A stretch of 64,000 nucleotides of DNA. Origin: Euglena gracilis (Eukaryota > Euglenida > Euglenophyceae > Euglenales). The translations under genes were made by a program, and so were the position numbers. The stretch's first letter is position 1, and each line of letters starts with the position of its first letter. The stretch is from the NCBI GenBank assembly GCA_039621445.1, contig CP154957.1, positions 16,810,595 through 16,874,594 of the forward strand, in the 5' to 3' direction. The notes beneath the pieces are model-generated. The model did not search any database and had not been told where the DNA came from. It worked only from the letters and a program-made list of their open reading frames with translations. Below are positions 48,085 through 60,683 of this stretch, in pieces.

Positions 48085-49704
48085 TTTGAAATTCCCAGGT
48101 GTGCCCCCCCCACCTGATGTCTCAAGAAAGGCCTTAGGCCTGGACTTACTGGAATACGAAATAAGGCATCCTTGAGGTCTATTTTTGCTGCCCAGTGGCC
48201 TTTTTCCAAAGCTGGAAAAATGTGCTTGATATGATCCAGCTTTAAAGAAGGTTTTACTTGAATTTGCTGATTGATTTCTCTCCAGTGGCTGATCATTCTC
48301 CACTTGTTTGTTCCCCCATCTGGTTTTGAAATTTAAAAAACAGTGGGATCAAATGCTGGGTTTCTGAATCCCAAACTCGTTTCACTGACCCAGTTTTTCG
48401 TAATCCAGCAGAATTTTTTCTGCCTGGTTCAGGTCCAGGTTGGCTCTTGGTTTTGGGTGGGTAGACAATTTTGGGGGATTCACCCAGGGGGGTTGAATTC
48501 CAATTATAAATTGAAATGTTGCTGGGGGGGGGGGCATTTTTTGTCAACCATTTTAGAATTTTCTGAAGCCTCTGGTGTAGAGGGGTGTCGCCCCATTTTT
48601 CCTCCATGGAATTTATTTTCCCAATCAGGTGATTTTCTGGGGGCTGGGTGGAAGGTGTTGGACATCGCACCCCTGGTGCCCCTAGGGATTGAGCATTCTG
48701 AAAGGGTTGCTGAGGGGGTGTGCATGCTCTTCTGACAGGCTCTCTGGTCCTCCACATTGTCATTGATGTTGTCATTTGACATACAATAGGGGCCCCTTTT
48801 TTGGGTATCCTCCTTGTTTTGACTTGCCCCCGCCATGGGCATTGAAGATGAAATGTGAGGGGGGGTTGCCCCCTTGTCCTCCACTGCCCCTGTGGGGGCA
48901 TCCTCCTGGGGCTGCTGCAGTTGATTTATATAAGGTTTGCACCTTAGCTTCTGGGGGGCCACTTCTGGTTTCACCCCTTTGGCCCCCATGGCCTTGTTGA
49001 CGCAATTTGCCTCCCTGGCCTGATAACTTCTGGCGTCCATGGCCCTGTGAAAACTGGCCACCATGGCCGTGCACATGAACAAAATTCTGGCCCATATGGC
49101 CTTGGTCTTTCCTCCATGGGGCTGTTGCCACCATGGCCGTGCACATGAACAAAATTCAGGCCCAAATGGCCTTGGTCTCTCCTCCATGGGGCTGTTCTTG
49201 ACCTTGGTCTCCAGCTCCACTGGAAATCTGGGGGGGCTTCTGTGCCCCCCCTGCTTCCCCTTGGGGGGGTTGTTGTGTTAGAGAAATTTGGGGGATTTGA
49301 CAGACCTTTTCTTCCCCTTCCTGTGGGGAGTTTCTTGTAGAATTGGCCTCCATGGCCACCACCTTGTCCTTGATTCCATCTTCCCCACTTTGGACTCCGG
49401 AATCCTTTGGTTTTCTTTTGCCCCATCTGGATTGGCTTTTGGACCCCAATTTCCAGGTGTTTCTGCCCGTATTGGGCTGGGGGTTCCTTCCTCGTTCTGG
49501 TGTTTCTGACCACTGTGGTCCACAGTCCGTGGCCGTCACTGGGTGGGGGTTTTTTCTGGGAAACTTTTTATGAAGGGATCTTGGGGGAAGGGACGGCCAC
49601 GGCTCGCCACAGTCGACCCGCGCCGTCAGGTTGTCAAGCTGCTGCTGCTTCTGCTGCTCCCTCTTGAAGTTCTCCAGTGCTGTTCGTCTTGGAAATTGCA
49701 TCTT
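48085..49704 (-). pseudogene. DIRS-like retroelement: upstream ORF and RT N-terminal half
   Basis: At 48085-48303 the minus strand encodes MISHWREINQQIQVKPSLKL and KGHWAAKIDLKDALFRIPVS (the RT motif with the first catalytic Asp). The protein carries on in phase at 35658 on the other side of the LTR element, after a slip in a G-run near 48110. Farther upstream are Pro/Gln/His/Gly-rich frames (48293-48901, 48504-49220, 49156-49701; KILKWLTKNAPPPSN, QFPRRTALENFKREQQKQQQ) that look like the Gag/ORF1 part. Two near-identical 60-bp segments (49060-49190, CCATGGCCGTGCACATGAAC) make an internal duplication. Confidence 0.65.
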
Positions 49705-50513
49705 TCATTGAAATCTTTCAGAAACTTCAAGAATTTCAGCGTTGAGATTCTGCACGAGCGTCTTTTCCAGATAATTTGAATTGATTGCTTGACTTCTTTT
49801 CTTTCCAATAGACAAGGCGTTTGGCGTTCCTTTCTTCCGGGTGTCGAAGGGGAAATTAGGGATCAGCCAACTCCGGCGACAAAAGGCACGAAGCGGGACC
49901 TCCTAACCCAACGCACCAAAACCGCCGGCGAGCAAGGCATGGCCCCACAAGGGAAAAGTGCGGAGCCCGAGTCCCGACCCTTTGCCCGTCCATGAAATCG
50001 AAAGATTTCGGCCCCCCCTAAGTTTCGAGGTAGGAGGGGGGGTCCGACTCACCCCTCCGTGTCGGGAGGGGGGTCCGACCCCCCCTCAAGGCCTCCCATC
50101 AAATCCTGACCCCCTTGCTGCCGGACCCATTTCTGAGGGAATATTTTCGCGCCCCGGGAAGTCGGTAGCAAGACCGGAAACCTTCAAGGGCTTGGCCGAC
50201 ACCCTGGGACCACTCGGGCTCCGAACTGCGAGATGGTGGGGTCCCGGCGGTTCTGGTGTGTTTGTATGTGCGCGGGGGGGCCTCTTGCTGCTGTTTTTTC
50301 CGGAGTAGGCTGACGCCTAACTCTTCGACCAAAAGCAGAAAGAATTTGGTTCAACGAGTTCAGAAACGCTCGCTACCATCGACTAATCAACTCAAAAGCG
50401 GACAAGCAGTCCAGACGATAGTTCAGACAGGCCAAAATTTTGCTCAACCCTGCAGTTGTTGCATTTTCTGTTGTCTGCTGCTTCGCTGTTGTATTTGTTC
50501 TTGATGCTGCTGC
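49705..50513. other. No gene; edge of the DIRS-like relic and a MITE fragment
   Basis: 49980-50110 is a partial family G element (CCATGAAATCGAAAGATTTC, GAGGTAGGAGGGGGGGTCCG, TCAAGGCCTCCCATCAAATC), related to 20155-20272. The rest is unrecognised. Confidence 0.4.
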
Positions 50514-50516
50514 TGC

Positions 50517-50580
<64 letters not shown>

Positions 50581-50582
50581 AC
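50514..50582. repeat. (GTT)n microsatellite
   Basis: About 20 GTT/TTG triplets in an unbroken run. Depending on frame and strand it reads as poly-Leu, poly-Gln or poly-Asn. No gene context supports translation. Confidence 0.95.
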
Positions 50583-53500
50583 TGTGGATCAAACTGTTTG
50601 AAATTGGACTCCCATTCCCACAATCGGCCTCCTCCAACTCCCAACAACATCACAAATTTTGGTTTGCAATTCTTCACTGGGAAAAAATGCGTGTAAACAA
50701 CCAAACCAATGTCTGTAGCCATGAAATCACATTGATCAAATCTTCAGAAGAAAAGGGACAAAAACAGGGTATGAAACGACAGGCGGAATTCGCTGATGGA
50801 GCGGAAACAGCTTGGACAGTGCTTGGAATGTCACCTTGTTAAACTATTAGCTGAATCCAGCCAAACGTGCTGCTGGGCTGGTTGTTCAGAATCGGAGAGT
50901 GAGTGCCTCGAAAGAGGGGTTTATCGCCGAAATTCTGGGCGAAAAAATAATCTGGGCGAAAAAATAACCAATCAATCAAGGTGCGGAAAACAATAGAGGG
51001 GAAATATGCAAATGCAAAAAAAATGCAACAAATGCAAAAACATGCAACATTGCTCTGTCAAAATTTAAGGCCCAAGACATTCTCTGTAAAACCTTGAAAA
51101 AAATCCTTGCAAACATCAAAATTACAAGGTAAAGCGTTACAACTCAAAATCAGATTGTAAAATCAAACAAGCCGTTACAGAGAAAAATATTATTTCACCC
51201 AAAACTAAAAAAATTTGACACTCTGTTGATCAACATTTGGAACACTTCCATCATTAGTTGTTGAAAGCCCATAATCCAGAGACTCCAAATTTGGTCACTG
51301 TTTGATTCAGTTGCAGAAAAATTGATCCTTTGACTGGGGGTGGGGTCCAGTTCAGGCTGAGGGCTGGCTGGAAAAAGGCTGCTGGCTGACCCCCCCCCAT
51401 AGGGGTCCTGGGCTGGAGCTGGGCCCGACCCGGGGTCGAACCGGGTATCAAAAAAAAAATCGAAATCGCAAAAAATGTCCCAATACAAAACTGCCAATTA
51501 TGCAAAAATCGATTTTTTTTTGACCCCCAAAACGCCCTGGACAGCTGTTTTCTGACCCATTTTCTCCCATTTTTTGACCAATTTTTGCACCCCGAAAGCG
51601 AAAAAGCTGTAACCGTCCAGCCGCCCTTTGGGCGGCTGGAAGAAATAAATAAATAGTTCTTGTTGATGGGGGGGGGTCCGGGTCTGGAAAAAGGCTGCTG
51701 GCTGCCTGCCCGCCCCGGGTGGGGTCAAATTTTCTGAAGCAACACCCTGCCGCCCCGGCAGCAAGAGGCAGGCAAAATCCCGGGTTCAAAAAAAAATCTA
51801 ATGAAACGAAGAGCTCACCTGATCATGCTAATGAAAAAAATAACCCCCCCAAATATGAACCCAACCAATGAAACCCCCCAAATAAAAACCCCCAGCCAAT
51901 AATAACCAGGTTTTGATAGTGCTGAGCTCTTAATGGGACATACATGTAATGGAAAGCCGAAAAGACTGCATTGCAAACTTCGCGTAATTTATAATTTGCA
52001 AATTACACTCTGCAATTTACAGAACCTTTCAGGGATTTTAATAAAGTAATTTTTGAAATGTTAATGAAATGTCAACCAGGTTTGAATGATAATGAGCTCT
52101 TAATGGGACTTGCATGTAATGGAAGACTGGAAAGACTAGCAATGCTAGTTTTTCTGAAATGTTAACCCCCATATACCCCATACCCGTTTTGTTGGACTTT
52201 TCGACTTTCTTGACCCGGTTTTAACACAAAATCAACGGTCCAAAAACGGGGTGTTTTTTTTTGTTTGAGTCGAAAAACGCTCATTTTTGGCTCAAAAACA
52301 GGCTTCCCGGGTCCGGGAGGCCAAAAAAACATCGTTTCAGGAATTTTTTTTCGCCTTTTTTTTATTTTGTTTCGACTTTTTGACCAAAAATGGCTGAAAA
52401 CGGCCAAGTCAAAACAAGCCAAAAACTGTACAAAATTGCCCAAATTGGCCGAAAAATGGCCGTAACTCGGGCTGGACGGGGAGTTGTGGGGAAATCAAAA
52501 CACTGTTAGATGGGGCGTTCCAAGATCTTCAATTTAGGTCGCCGGACATTTCTTTTGATTCCCCACCATTTGAAATTTTTTATAAAAATTGATTTTTTGA
52601 CCTCCAAAAGCGGCCGTAAACTGCTGTGTTGCAAGCCTGCCGCGCTGTTTTGGGCACATTTCGGGCTAGGCGGGGTTGCGGGGAAATCAAAATACCGTTA
52701 GATAGGGCATTGTAAGGGCTTCAATTTAGGTCTCCAGACATTTCCTTTGATTTTGCTTCATTTTCGAGATATTTTGAAACCATCAATTGACCCGAAACGG
52801 CCAAAACGGCCCCTGAAAAGGGCCAAAATGGGCCAAAAAAAAGCCGTAACTCGGGCTACATGAAGAGTTGGGGGAAAAGTAAACCATGGTTGGATAGGGC
52901 ATTCCAAGGGCTTCATTTTTGCTCTGTGGACATTTTCTTTGATTTTGCTTCATAATCGAGATATTTTGAAAAAAAAAACTGATTTTTTGACCAACAAACG
53001 GCCCAAAAAAACACCCCAAAATAGCCCCCCCCCTCTTCCGACTCTGCCATTTCGCCGGGGTCAAAATCGGTCAAAAAATCGATTTTTCGAAAATATCTCG
53101 AGAAAATGAACATTATTTCCGGAAATGTCGGTCTGATGAAATGTACCCCTGAAGGCCCTCTATCGTCCCCCGTTCGCCGTTTTGTCTGCCGATACGCATA
53201 GCCCGTGTTCCGGCGCATTTTTGCGGCCCCAAACGGGAGCGGGCCAATCCCGCCCAGTTTGGCCCCCTTCGCGCGTGAATAACTCGGGCCTGTCGGGGAG
53301 TTGGGGGTCAAACGGAGGTGATTCGGAAACTAGAAATCCAGTCGCTCACAACTGCAAAAAAAATTCCGGGAACGGAGCCGGGATTATGGTGATAATCCGC
53401 CGGTTCCCGAGGTGGCCCTGTCCAGTGGGGTGAGGGGGGTGGGTTGGACCCCCCTCCTTTTCCCCAGGGATAAGCTTCCACCCATAAAGGGATAAGAGCT

Positions 53501-54257
53501 CAGCGACCCCAAACTAATGCACCCCGACAGGCCAAATAATAACCCCGCTCCGGCAGCTTTGAAAGCAAAAAAAGGAGAAAACTCAGCAAAAATTTCGAAG
53601 TCAAAAAGTCGGACCAATAAACCCTCGACAGTCTCTAATGGTAATCTTTTGGCTCTTTGGAACTTTTTCAAACTTAGGCATATTATCTGCACCAATTCCA
53701 TCCATTTTGGTATTTTTGTAACATTTTTGTCCAAATAATAACCCCCCCCCCCCCGACTTCGAGTGTCCAAATAATAAACCAGGGGGGGAAACACACCCCT
53801 CCATGCAGAAAACACATTCTGTCATAGGAACAAAATGCACCATCCATTGCACAATATATTTGGGGTGTCTATCTCAGAAATTTGGAGTATGAAAATGCTT
53901 TCCTGCACGTGTGAATGGGTGTGTGCGCGGGTGTGCACGCATGTGTGTGTGCGGGGGGGGGGTGTCATTAAAATTTTTATTCACTTCCTTTTCGTTACTC
54001 TTTATTTTCTCATTTTTCATTTCTCTCATTTACTTTCAATTTGACTTTTCATTTATTCCAACCAGGCTTGTGCTTACAGCTAACGGCGTGAGAATTGGCC
54101 CGAGCTGGCAGGATATTTGGCCCTCCCCCTTATCATTTTGGCCCATGGGCTCAAATGATTTGGCCCGAGGCAGCCCCAGGTTGGCAATATATTTGGCCCC
54201 TGCAGCCCTAAAATTTGGCCCCATCCTGTATGGAGGTAGATAATGTGCGCCTGCTTA
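50583..54257. other. Repeat-rich stretch without a confident gene
   Basis: It contains a 430-bp repeat (51346-51790; second copy 55444-55870), duplicated TGAGCTCTTAATGGGAC segments (51925 and 52090, also 13255), the dispersed AACTCGGGC family (52440-53100), an inverted copy of 26975-27175 (53245-53425) and a GT-rich microsatellite (53905-53965). Confidence 0.5.
52440..53100. repeat. Dispersed satellite-like repeat, unit about 200 bp
   Basis: Units contain GGCCGTAACTCGGGC, GGGGAAATCAAAATACNGTT, GGGCTTCAATTTAGGTC, ACATTTCCTTTGATTTTGCT and CGAGATATTTTGAAA. About three units lie in tandem here. Others are at 14995-15310 and, in reverse, at 27225-27400 and 57500-57860. Confidence 0.75.
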
Positions 54258-54421
54258 CAGCGGGCTGAAGCGTTTGGCACATCAGTTACCTGGTTGGACT
54301 TTCCCATCATGAAGGAAGATGCTACTGCACTCATTCCTTTCAATGTGCAACTTCTGAAGCAATTTGTGATGAACAATAGGGAAAAAGAACGACCCTCTGG
54401 AATTTCCCTAAGAGCCTTTTG
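54258..54421 (+). CDS. Candidate terminal exon
   Basis: After a possible acceptor (CTGCTTACAG, ending near 54258) an open frame reads RAEAFGTSVTWLDFPIMKED to FVMNNREKERPSGISLRAF and a TGA stop. Amino-acid composition is protein-like. No upstream exon or family could be identified. Confidence 0.3.
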
Positions 54422-54962
54422 ACAAACACTGCTTGCAAAGTTTTGGGATGGCACCAAAAAAAAGACAACCAAATACGTCTGGTTGACAAGGTCAGTAGGC
54501 GAGTAATGACGTGACAGTGATCAAACTGGTGGTCGGTGTTTGAGAATGCGGTGGACTATTTCAAGGTGTCTTACTCAGGAGGGATGTGCTGGGGGAAAAA
54601 AAAACTTGCGAAAATGTATCCTGAAACAACATAAAGCGTAATGGATTTCCTGGTTGTCATTGTGAGTAAACAGGCTCCCTTGTAAGCAGGGGGGAAACTC
54701 AAAAAAAAAACGCAAAAAAGCGCATTTGCATCCCCCCCTGTTTTTGAGCCTCCTGAAAAGACCCCCACCTTAATTTATGCTAAGTATTGGAGCCAGAATT
54801 TTTTATGTGGGGCCAAAATTTTTAATTCCAAGGGCCAAAATTCTAAGGCCGGGGGGCAAAATTCTAAGGGCGGGCCAAATATATTGCCGAGCTGGGGCCA
54901 AAATTTTAATTTTTGGGGCCAAAATTTAAGGTCCCTGGGCCAAAATTGCCGCCAATTAGCTG
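54422..54962. other. No gene recognised
   Basis: The end of this stretch (54800-54960) consists of repeated GGGCCAAAATT words. TAGCTGTAAGG at 54957 mirrors CTTACAGCTAA at 54073, so 54063-54967 may be another small element with CAGGCTTGTGCTTACAGC as its left end. Confidence 0.3.
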
Positions 54963-54965
54963 TAA

Positions 54966-55341
54966 GGACCCCGGGGGGGTACTGGCTAGCCAATCGGCTA
55001 GACACTGGAAAAAATGGACTAGCTAGACCCCCCCTCCCCCCGGGGGGGTCCGGGGGTCCCCCCAACAGGACCTGCGCGCCAAGGTAGAAATGAGGTTTTT
55101 AATAGGTTTTTGGCTGATTTTGTTCCAAAAATTCCCAAAAATGGCCAAAAACGGGCATTTTTGGCCATTTTTGGGGGTCCCAAAAAAATTTCCGGTGCTT
55201 TGCGCCGGTCACTGGTCAAATTATTTTCTACTAGCTAGCCCTGCTAGCAGACCCCCCCGGGGGGGTCTGCTAGAAATCCCACTAAGCAAATTTGGACTAG
55301 CTGCAGTTAGCCCCCCCCCGGGGGGGCTATTGCAATCCCTT
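54966..55341. mobile_element. MITE, family F, truncated copy 3
   Basis: The sequence GGTACTGGCTAGCCAATCGG through CTATTGCAATCCCTTAAGCA matches 13484-13910 with internal deletions. The left terminal bases are lost, and the right end reads CTTAAGCACAAGCTTG. No target duplication was found. Confidence 0.75.
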
Positions 55342-58265
55342 AAGCACAAGCTTGATTCCAACTTTTAGAGATGTCCCTCACTGGGCCAAAACATCACTTT
55401 AGATTTAACCAGGGCGTTTTTTAACGACCGCCCCCCCCCCCCCGAGGTCCAGCTCAGAGGCTGGAGAATTTGGGCTGGTTGGAAAAAGGTTGCTGGCTGA
55501 CCCCCCCCCTTCCAGGGGTCCTGGGCTGGAGCTGGGCCTAACCCGGGGTCGAACTGGGTATCAAAAAAATTGAAATTGCAAAAATGTCCAAAAACTGCCA
55601 ATTATGCAAAAATCAATTTTTTTAACAGCCAACCCTTTTCCGACCCATTTTCGCCCATTTTTGACCCATTTTTAGTCAATTTTTGCACTCCCGAACCGAA
55701 AAAAAACCCGTAACCGGTCCAGCCTCCCAAAGGGCGGCTTAAAATAAATAGATGTCGTTGAGGGGGGGGGGGTTCGGCTGCTGGCTGGAAAAAGGCTGCT
55801 GCTGGCGGGGTCAAATTTTCTGAAGCTGCGCCCTGAGATTGACCCTGAAACCTGCAACCTCTGACCAGTCAAATTTCAGGTGGAGGGGTCAAAAGAAGCC
55901 TGCCTTGGACAACCATTGGGAAGGAAAAAACCAGTGAAACATCTTGGGCTGCTTCCGTTGAAGCAGCTGCGTTTAGCCAACATGCATGACTGACGTGAAT
56001 GCCGGTGAAAAGACTAAAGAATCGACAGCAAAAAAAACCTCGCAACTGACATTTGGGAAAATTTTGATAGAAACTCCAGAAATAAAAGGGACAATAAACA
56101 AAATCTTGACAAAAAATAGGATCGGGTGATTTGGATTGGCTCTTTTGCTGTCTTATGGCGGTTTGTTGTTATCACTGTGATGGATGTGTGTCAGAAAAAA
56201 GAAAAATGACATGTGCTTGTGAAGAATAATGGGAAGATTAAAAAGCTTTGGTGGTGTTCAGCATTACCCAATTCAAAACTTTAAACAGTCAAACGCAGGG
56301 CACTCACACATGCAGATAAAGCATAATCCCCCCAAAAAAACCAAAAGAGGAAAACAACACATTATGGGATTTGCTCAGGGGGATAGACTCAGCTAAAATG
56401 CGAGATCTTTGACACATGAACACGAGGAGAGAAACCAACAATGAATCATGCGACTGCAACAAAGATGGACCAAACGTCAGCTCGCCATATCTGAGCGGAG
56501 AAATATGTTGTGACTTGCAGATGTGTTTTACATGAGTGCGAGTGTGTGCGTGAGTGGGTGTATGCGCGCGTGTGTGCGCGCCATATTGAAGCATAGATTG
56601 ATGAATGGGTGAATGAGTTAATGGGTGAGAAAATGAGAAAATGAGTGTACCGAATGAGCAAATGGGTAAATGAATGAGCATGAATGAGTGTGTGTACAAA
56701 GGAGTGTATTCATGCGCAGGTGCGCATGAATTGCGGACCTGTGTGCACGCTTTCCTTACCTGTGTGCTTGCCACACATATGACTGTACGTCAAATAGAGC
56801 CACATAGATCGACCAAATAGAAGAAATTTGCAGGGGAACAATATCTCACAGAATCCATATTTGCAGGCGAACACTATCACAATCCATTATTGATTGAGGC
56901 GAATGGAGGGCGATTTTGGAATATGCCAGAACCACAACAGGCACATTTGTCAATTTTGGAAATCTCCAGATCTCCCTTGGGTCAACCTGTATGTGAGAAA
57001 ATCGATTTTCTATATTTTTTATGTCAGTGTCATGAATCTGTCTCCAATCTCTGTACTCACTGACTTCTCTGCTTCTCTGGAGACAATTTCAGGGGGGGTA
57101 TATATTTGCATCCCCACACAAACAATGGGAAGCCCAAACCGCATTGGGGATCTTTGCAAGCCTTTCAATTCCACTGGGGGACATGATTGCCCTTGTCACC
57201 AAAAAATTCAAAAAAATGGTCGTGTCTCGGACAAAGGGGGGGGGAGGAAGAAGAAAAGAAAGATTCTGTGGCACAGCGGAAAAAATATATGTAAGAGGTC
57301 CTCTCAACCCATAAATCCAGGGGCGGGCCATTTTTTTTGAAGTGAGGGTTTCACAAATAGGACAGCAGGGATGCCGACCATACTCGTCACATTCACCCCC
57401 AACATCCATAATGGTATTGGTCAGGGTCGATTGCACCTCTAGATATATGCAGCGTAAACCGAAAGAAAGGTTTTTGGGGCGTTTTTTGGGGGGCCGTTTT
57501 CGGGTCAAAAAAATCGATGTTTTCAAAATATCTCGACAATGAAGCAAAATTAAAGCAAATGTCCACAGAGCAAAAATGAAGCCGCCCTATCCAACCATGC
57601 TTTACTTTTCCCCCAACTCTTTGTGTAGCCCGAGTTACGGCCTGTTTTTCGGCCAATTTTGGCCCATTTCAGGGGCCATTTTGGGCTGTTTTCGGGGTCA
57701 AAAAATCGATGTCTTCAAAATATCTCGGAAATGAAGCAAAAAAAAGGGAAATGTTCGGAGACCTAAACAGAAGCCCTTACAATGCCCAATCTAACAGTAT
57801 TTTAATTTCCCCGCAACTCCCCGCCTAACGGTCATTTTTCGGCCGATTTCGGCCATTTTGTACAGTTTTGCGCCTGGTTTGACCGTTTTCAGCCATTTTT
57901 GGGGTAAAAAAAAATCAAAAAAAAAACGAAAAATTTTTTTGCCCGAAACGATGTTTTTGACCCGGAAAACCTGTTTCTGAGCCGAAAATGAGTGTTTTTC
58001 GACCCCCCCGGCGCCCCGTTTTTGGCCCGAAACCCATGGACTTAGGTCAAAACCGGGTCAAAAAGGTCGAAAAAAAAAGGAATTTTTTTTGCCCGAAACG
58101 ATATTCTTTGGCCTCCCGGACCCGGAAAAACGGTATTTGAGCTGAAAATGAGCACCAAAACGTACCAAAAATTGCTTCCCATAACTCCGCCTCTCGAGCC
58201 ACGTTTCGGTTTTACAATGAAAAACCGCACAAGGTAAAGAGCTCAGCGCGATTCAAAACCTGGTC
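55342..58265. other. No confident gene
   Basis: 55444-55870 repeats 51346-51790 (GGCTGGNTGGAAAAAGG, CCCGGGGTCGAACNGGGTAT). 56540-56740 is an imperfect AATGGGTGAATGAG-type repeat with GT/GC alternation. 57500-58180 belongs to the dispersed AACTCGGGC and CGGGTCCGGGAGGCC families (reverse orientation). The 148-codon plus frame at 56894-57340 lacks recognised motifs. Confidence 0.4.
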
Positions 58266-58868
58266 TTATCTGGGGGTGGTGCTTATTTTGGGGGGCTCAG
58301 AGGACAGTTTCCTGGGAAGGATAATTCCTTCCTGGGGAGGGGTAGGTGTGTTCTGAGAAATCCCACCATTGCCTGCTTGCACGGCTGTGGTGGTTTTCTG
58401 AAACCTGGGGTCCAAGTGGGGAGGAGGCATTTCTAGCCAAGCGTTGGATCTCGTCATATGGATGGATTGCAGGGTTTGAAAACCTGTCCCTATGTGGTTT
58501 TTTTGCAAAAGAAATTGAATGACAGTCCAAGGTGTGCACCAGGTTGCATGATGAATGAATGCTGCATAATTGTTATGTTTAATGGAACTATTTCCGCCGG
58601 CGGATATTTTCAAAGCCCCTAGTGGGAAAAAAATTGTAATCTCAGGAATGTTTTGAGGAATTTGCATGCAACTTGCATTTTTGCATTTGAGGTGCCTTGC
58701 TGCTTGCATTTTTGAACAAACAAGGAGCAAAACAATGACTTGTAAACACTTTTGGAAAACCCAAAAACCAAGCACTTCAAAAAAGGGGGGAAAATTCAAT
58801 GAAAGCAAACCTGTTGCGCACTTGCTGTGCCAGGGTTGATTGCCCAGTTGACACTTGAATTGCATCAT
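58266..58868 (-). CDS. Unassigned 200-codon ORF
   Basis: It opens MMQFKCQLGNQPWHSKCATG and includes IHHATWCTPWTVIQFLLQKN and SNAWLEMPPPHLDPRFQK, ending KISTTPR. It is the longest repeat-free frame in this part of the window. No family was recognised and no splice or regulatory context is evident, so it may be chance or an old element fragment. Confidence 0.2.
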   Translation of the reverse strand: MMQFKCQLGNQPWHSKCATGLLSLNFPPFFEVLGFWVFQKCLQVIVLLLVCSKMQAARHLKCKNASCMQIPQNIPEITIFFPLGALKISAGGNSSIKHNNYAAFIHHATWCTPWTVIQFLLQKNHIGTGFQTLQSIHMTRSNAWLEMPPPHLDPRFQKTTTAVQAGNGGISQNTPTPPQEGIILPRKLSSEPPKISTTPR

Positions 58869-60679
58869 GCAACACTTTTCGCCACAAATTAATCAAAAAA
58901 AAAGTGGAACATGCAACTTTGCTTGATAATTCTGAAAAAAAGCGCTATTGAACTGTGCAAAAGCCGAAAAAAATTAACGTCTGAAAATCGAAAACACAAA
59001 AAAATGCTTGCAATGAAATTTGTTCACCCAACCTCCTGGTTTGACAAGCAATTTTTTCAGGTTTAAGGATAACTGCTTGTTATTTTTTGCTTTATTCTTT
59101 ATGTAATCCAAAACCTTTGCAATTGGGGCTTTTTTCACAGCATTTGCATTAACATTTTTAAGCACAAAATCGATTTCAGGGGAAATAAATATGCCCTGGG
59201 TTGTTAATTGCACTGTTTTTGGAACTTCACTGTTGTTTTAAATTCGCACAACAGAGCATACTGATTCCGCCCCCGAACACTCCACTCTTCCGATAGAAAT
59301 TGGTAGAAATGACCGGCTTGTGCCCATAATGCTGCGAGTTCTGAGGGAACGATGAAAAGTGGAGTGCTCTCTTATCTTCCGTTTGATTGGAAAGAGCCTT
59401 CTGTGTCCAACCTGCCCCCATCCCAAAAGATGGGAAGCCCCAAGGGGTTACGGTAGGAGGAAACACTGCCGGAGAAAGCTGTCGATCCTCCTCGAAAATG
59501 CCCGAACGACATTCGAGGTGGTTTCAGGTCTCGAAAAATTCCAAAAAAAATACTAAATTATTTGTGTGCAACATGTGCTCTGTGTGTACAAATCCCTTTT
59601 GTTTGTGCAATTTTTTTACGGAGGGCCGCAAAATTACAAAATCCCTGCGTGTGCCACCTCCCTTTGTTGCCCATGTGCTTTTGGATGCAACTGTGCAGCC
59701 CCAAAATTAAAAATCTTTTGTGCAAAGTATGCTTGTGTGTGCAAATCCCTTTTGTTGTGCAAGTCCCTTTTGGTTTCAACCTTTTGCAGTGGTCCCAAAA
59801 CGCCTGCATGTATATCATAGGAGTCTCAAGGGCCTCCTCGAACAACGTTCGAGGTCGTTCAAGGTCGTTTGAGGCTTTTTAAGCCCCCTGAGGGGGGGCT
59901 CGAGCTCGAACGTTCGACCTCAACTCTTGACAGGGACGATGAAATTCTCTTTCCCGGTGGGGGTGTAAATACCAAACATCTTTTGGGGGGGGAAGCTCAT
60001 ACAAAACGTGCTGAAATTTCCCAGTCGTTTGCAGAAGCACAACATTCTTCAATGGTTTTGTAAAATAAGAGCAAAAGAAGATAGGATTTAATTAGATAAT
60101 TACCCCCAAAAGAACAACCCCCCCAATACCCCCAAGTGTGGGGCCGCTACAAGCGCAGGGTCCAGAATAAAAGCGCACCCCCCCCCCCCGCTGCCAAAGA
60201 CGGCGGTCCACCACAAGCGCACCCCCCATTTTGTCGGGATTTTTGAAAGAAATCAACAAAAACCACACAGGTAGGGTCCAAATAGAAATGCACCCTGGTC
60301 CGCTATAAACACAACTGTGTTTCTATTGGGGGGGGGGGGATGTAGAGTTGATCATTTGCATGCTTCTTCAAATCGCCAAAAAAGCACAAAATGTTTTTGG
60401 ATTCCAACAGAAAACCTTTATATCAATTTCATCGAATCACGTGTAATTTTTGGCGGCGCATCTCGCACTTAAGCTTTTTTCTTTGTCGGTGTGCCGAATT
60501 GCGCAAATCGACATTTTTTTTTACAATTTCCTTGAACCACCAACTGTACTTGGCTAAACAGCAATATACAAGGTTCACACCTCACGATACAGGATAAGAA
60601 ACACCAAGGTCTCAAACTATCGTTCTAACGAGCTTTCAGATGCGTCTGGAGACAACAGATTGTTGTTGTTGTCTGTGAA
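58869..60679. other. No confident gene; palindromes and a repeat block
   Basis: 59560-59620 and 59725-59785 share GTGCAAATCCCTTTTGTT-like words. 59820-59925 contains overlapping palindromes (GAACAACGTTCGAGG, GCTCGAGCTCGAACG). 60130-60330 is the second copy of the AAGCGCACCCC repeat block of 20375-20600. Confidence 0.45.
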
Positions 60680-60683
60680 ACAG

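Noticed and set aside
50456-50842. Poly-Leu (or poly-Asn/Gln) protein frame
   Set aside because: It is produced by a (GTT)n microsatellite. Flanking sequence shows no conserved coding signal.
59558-59882. Cys-rich frames of about 100 codons
   Set aside because: They arise from repeated GTGTGTGCAAATCCC words on both strands and lack start or splice context.
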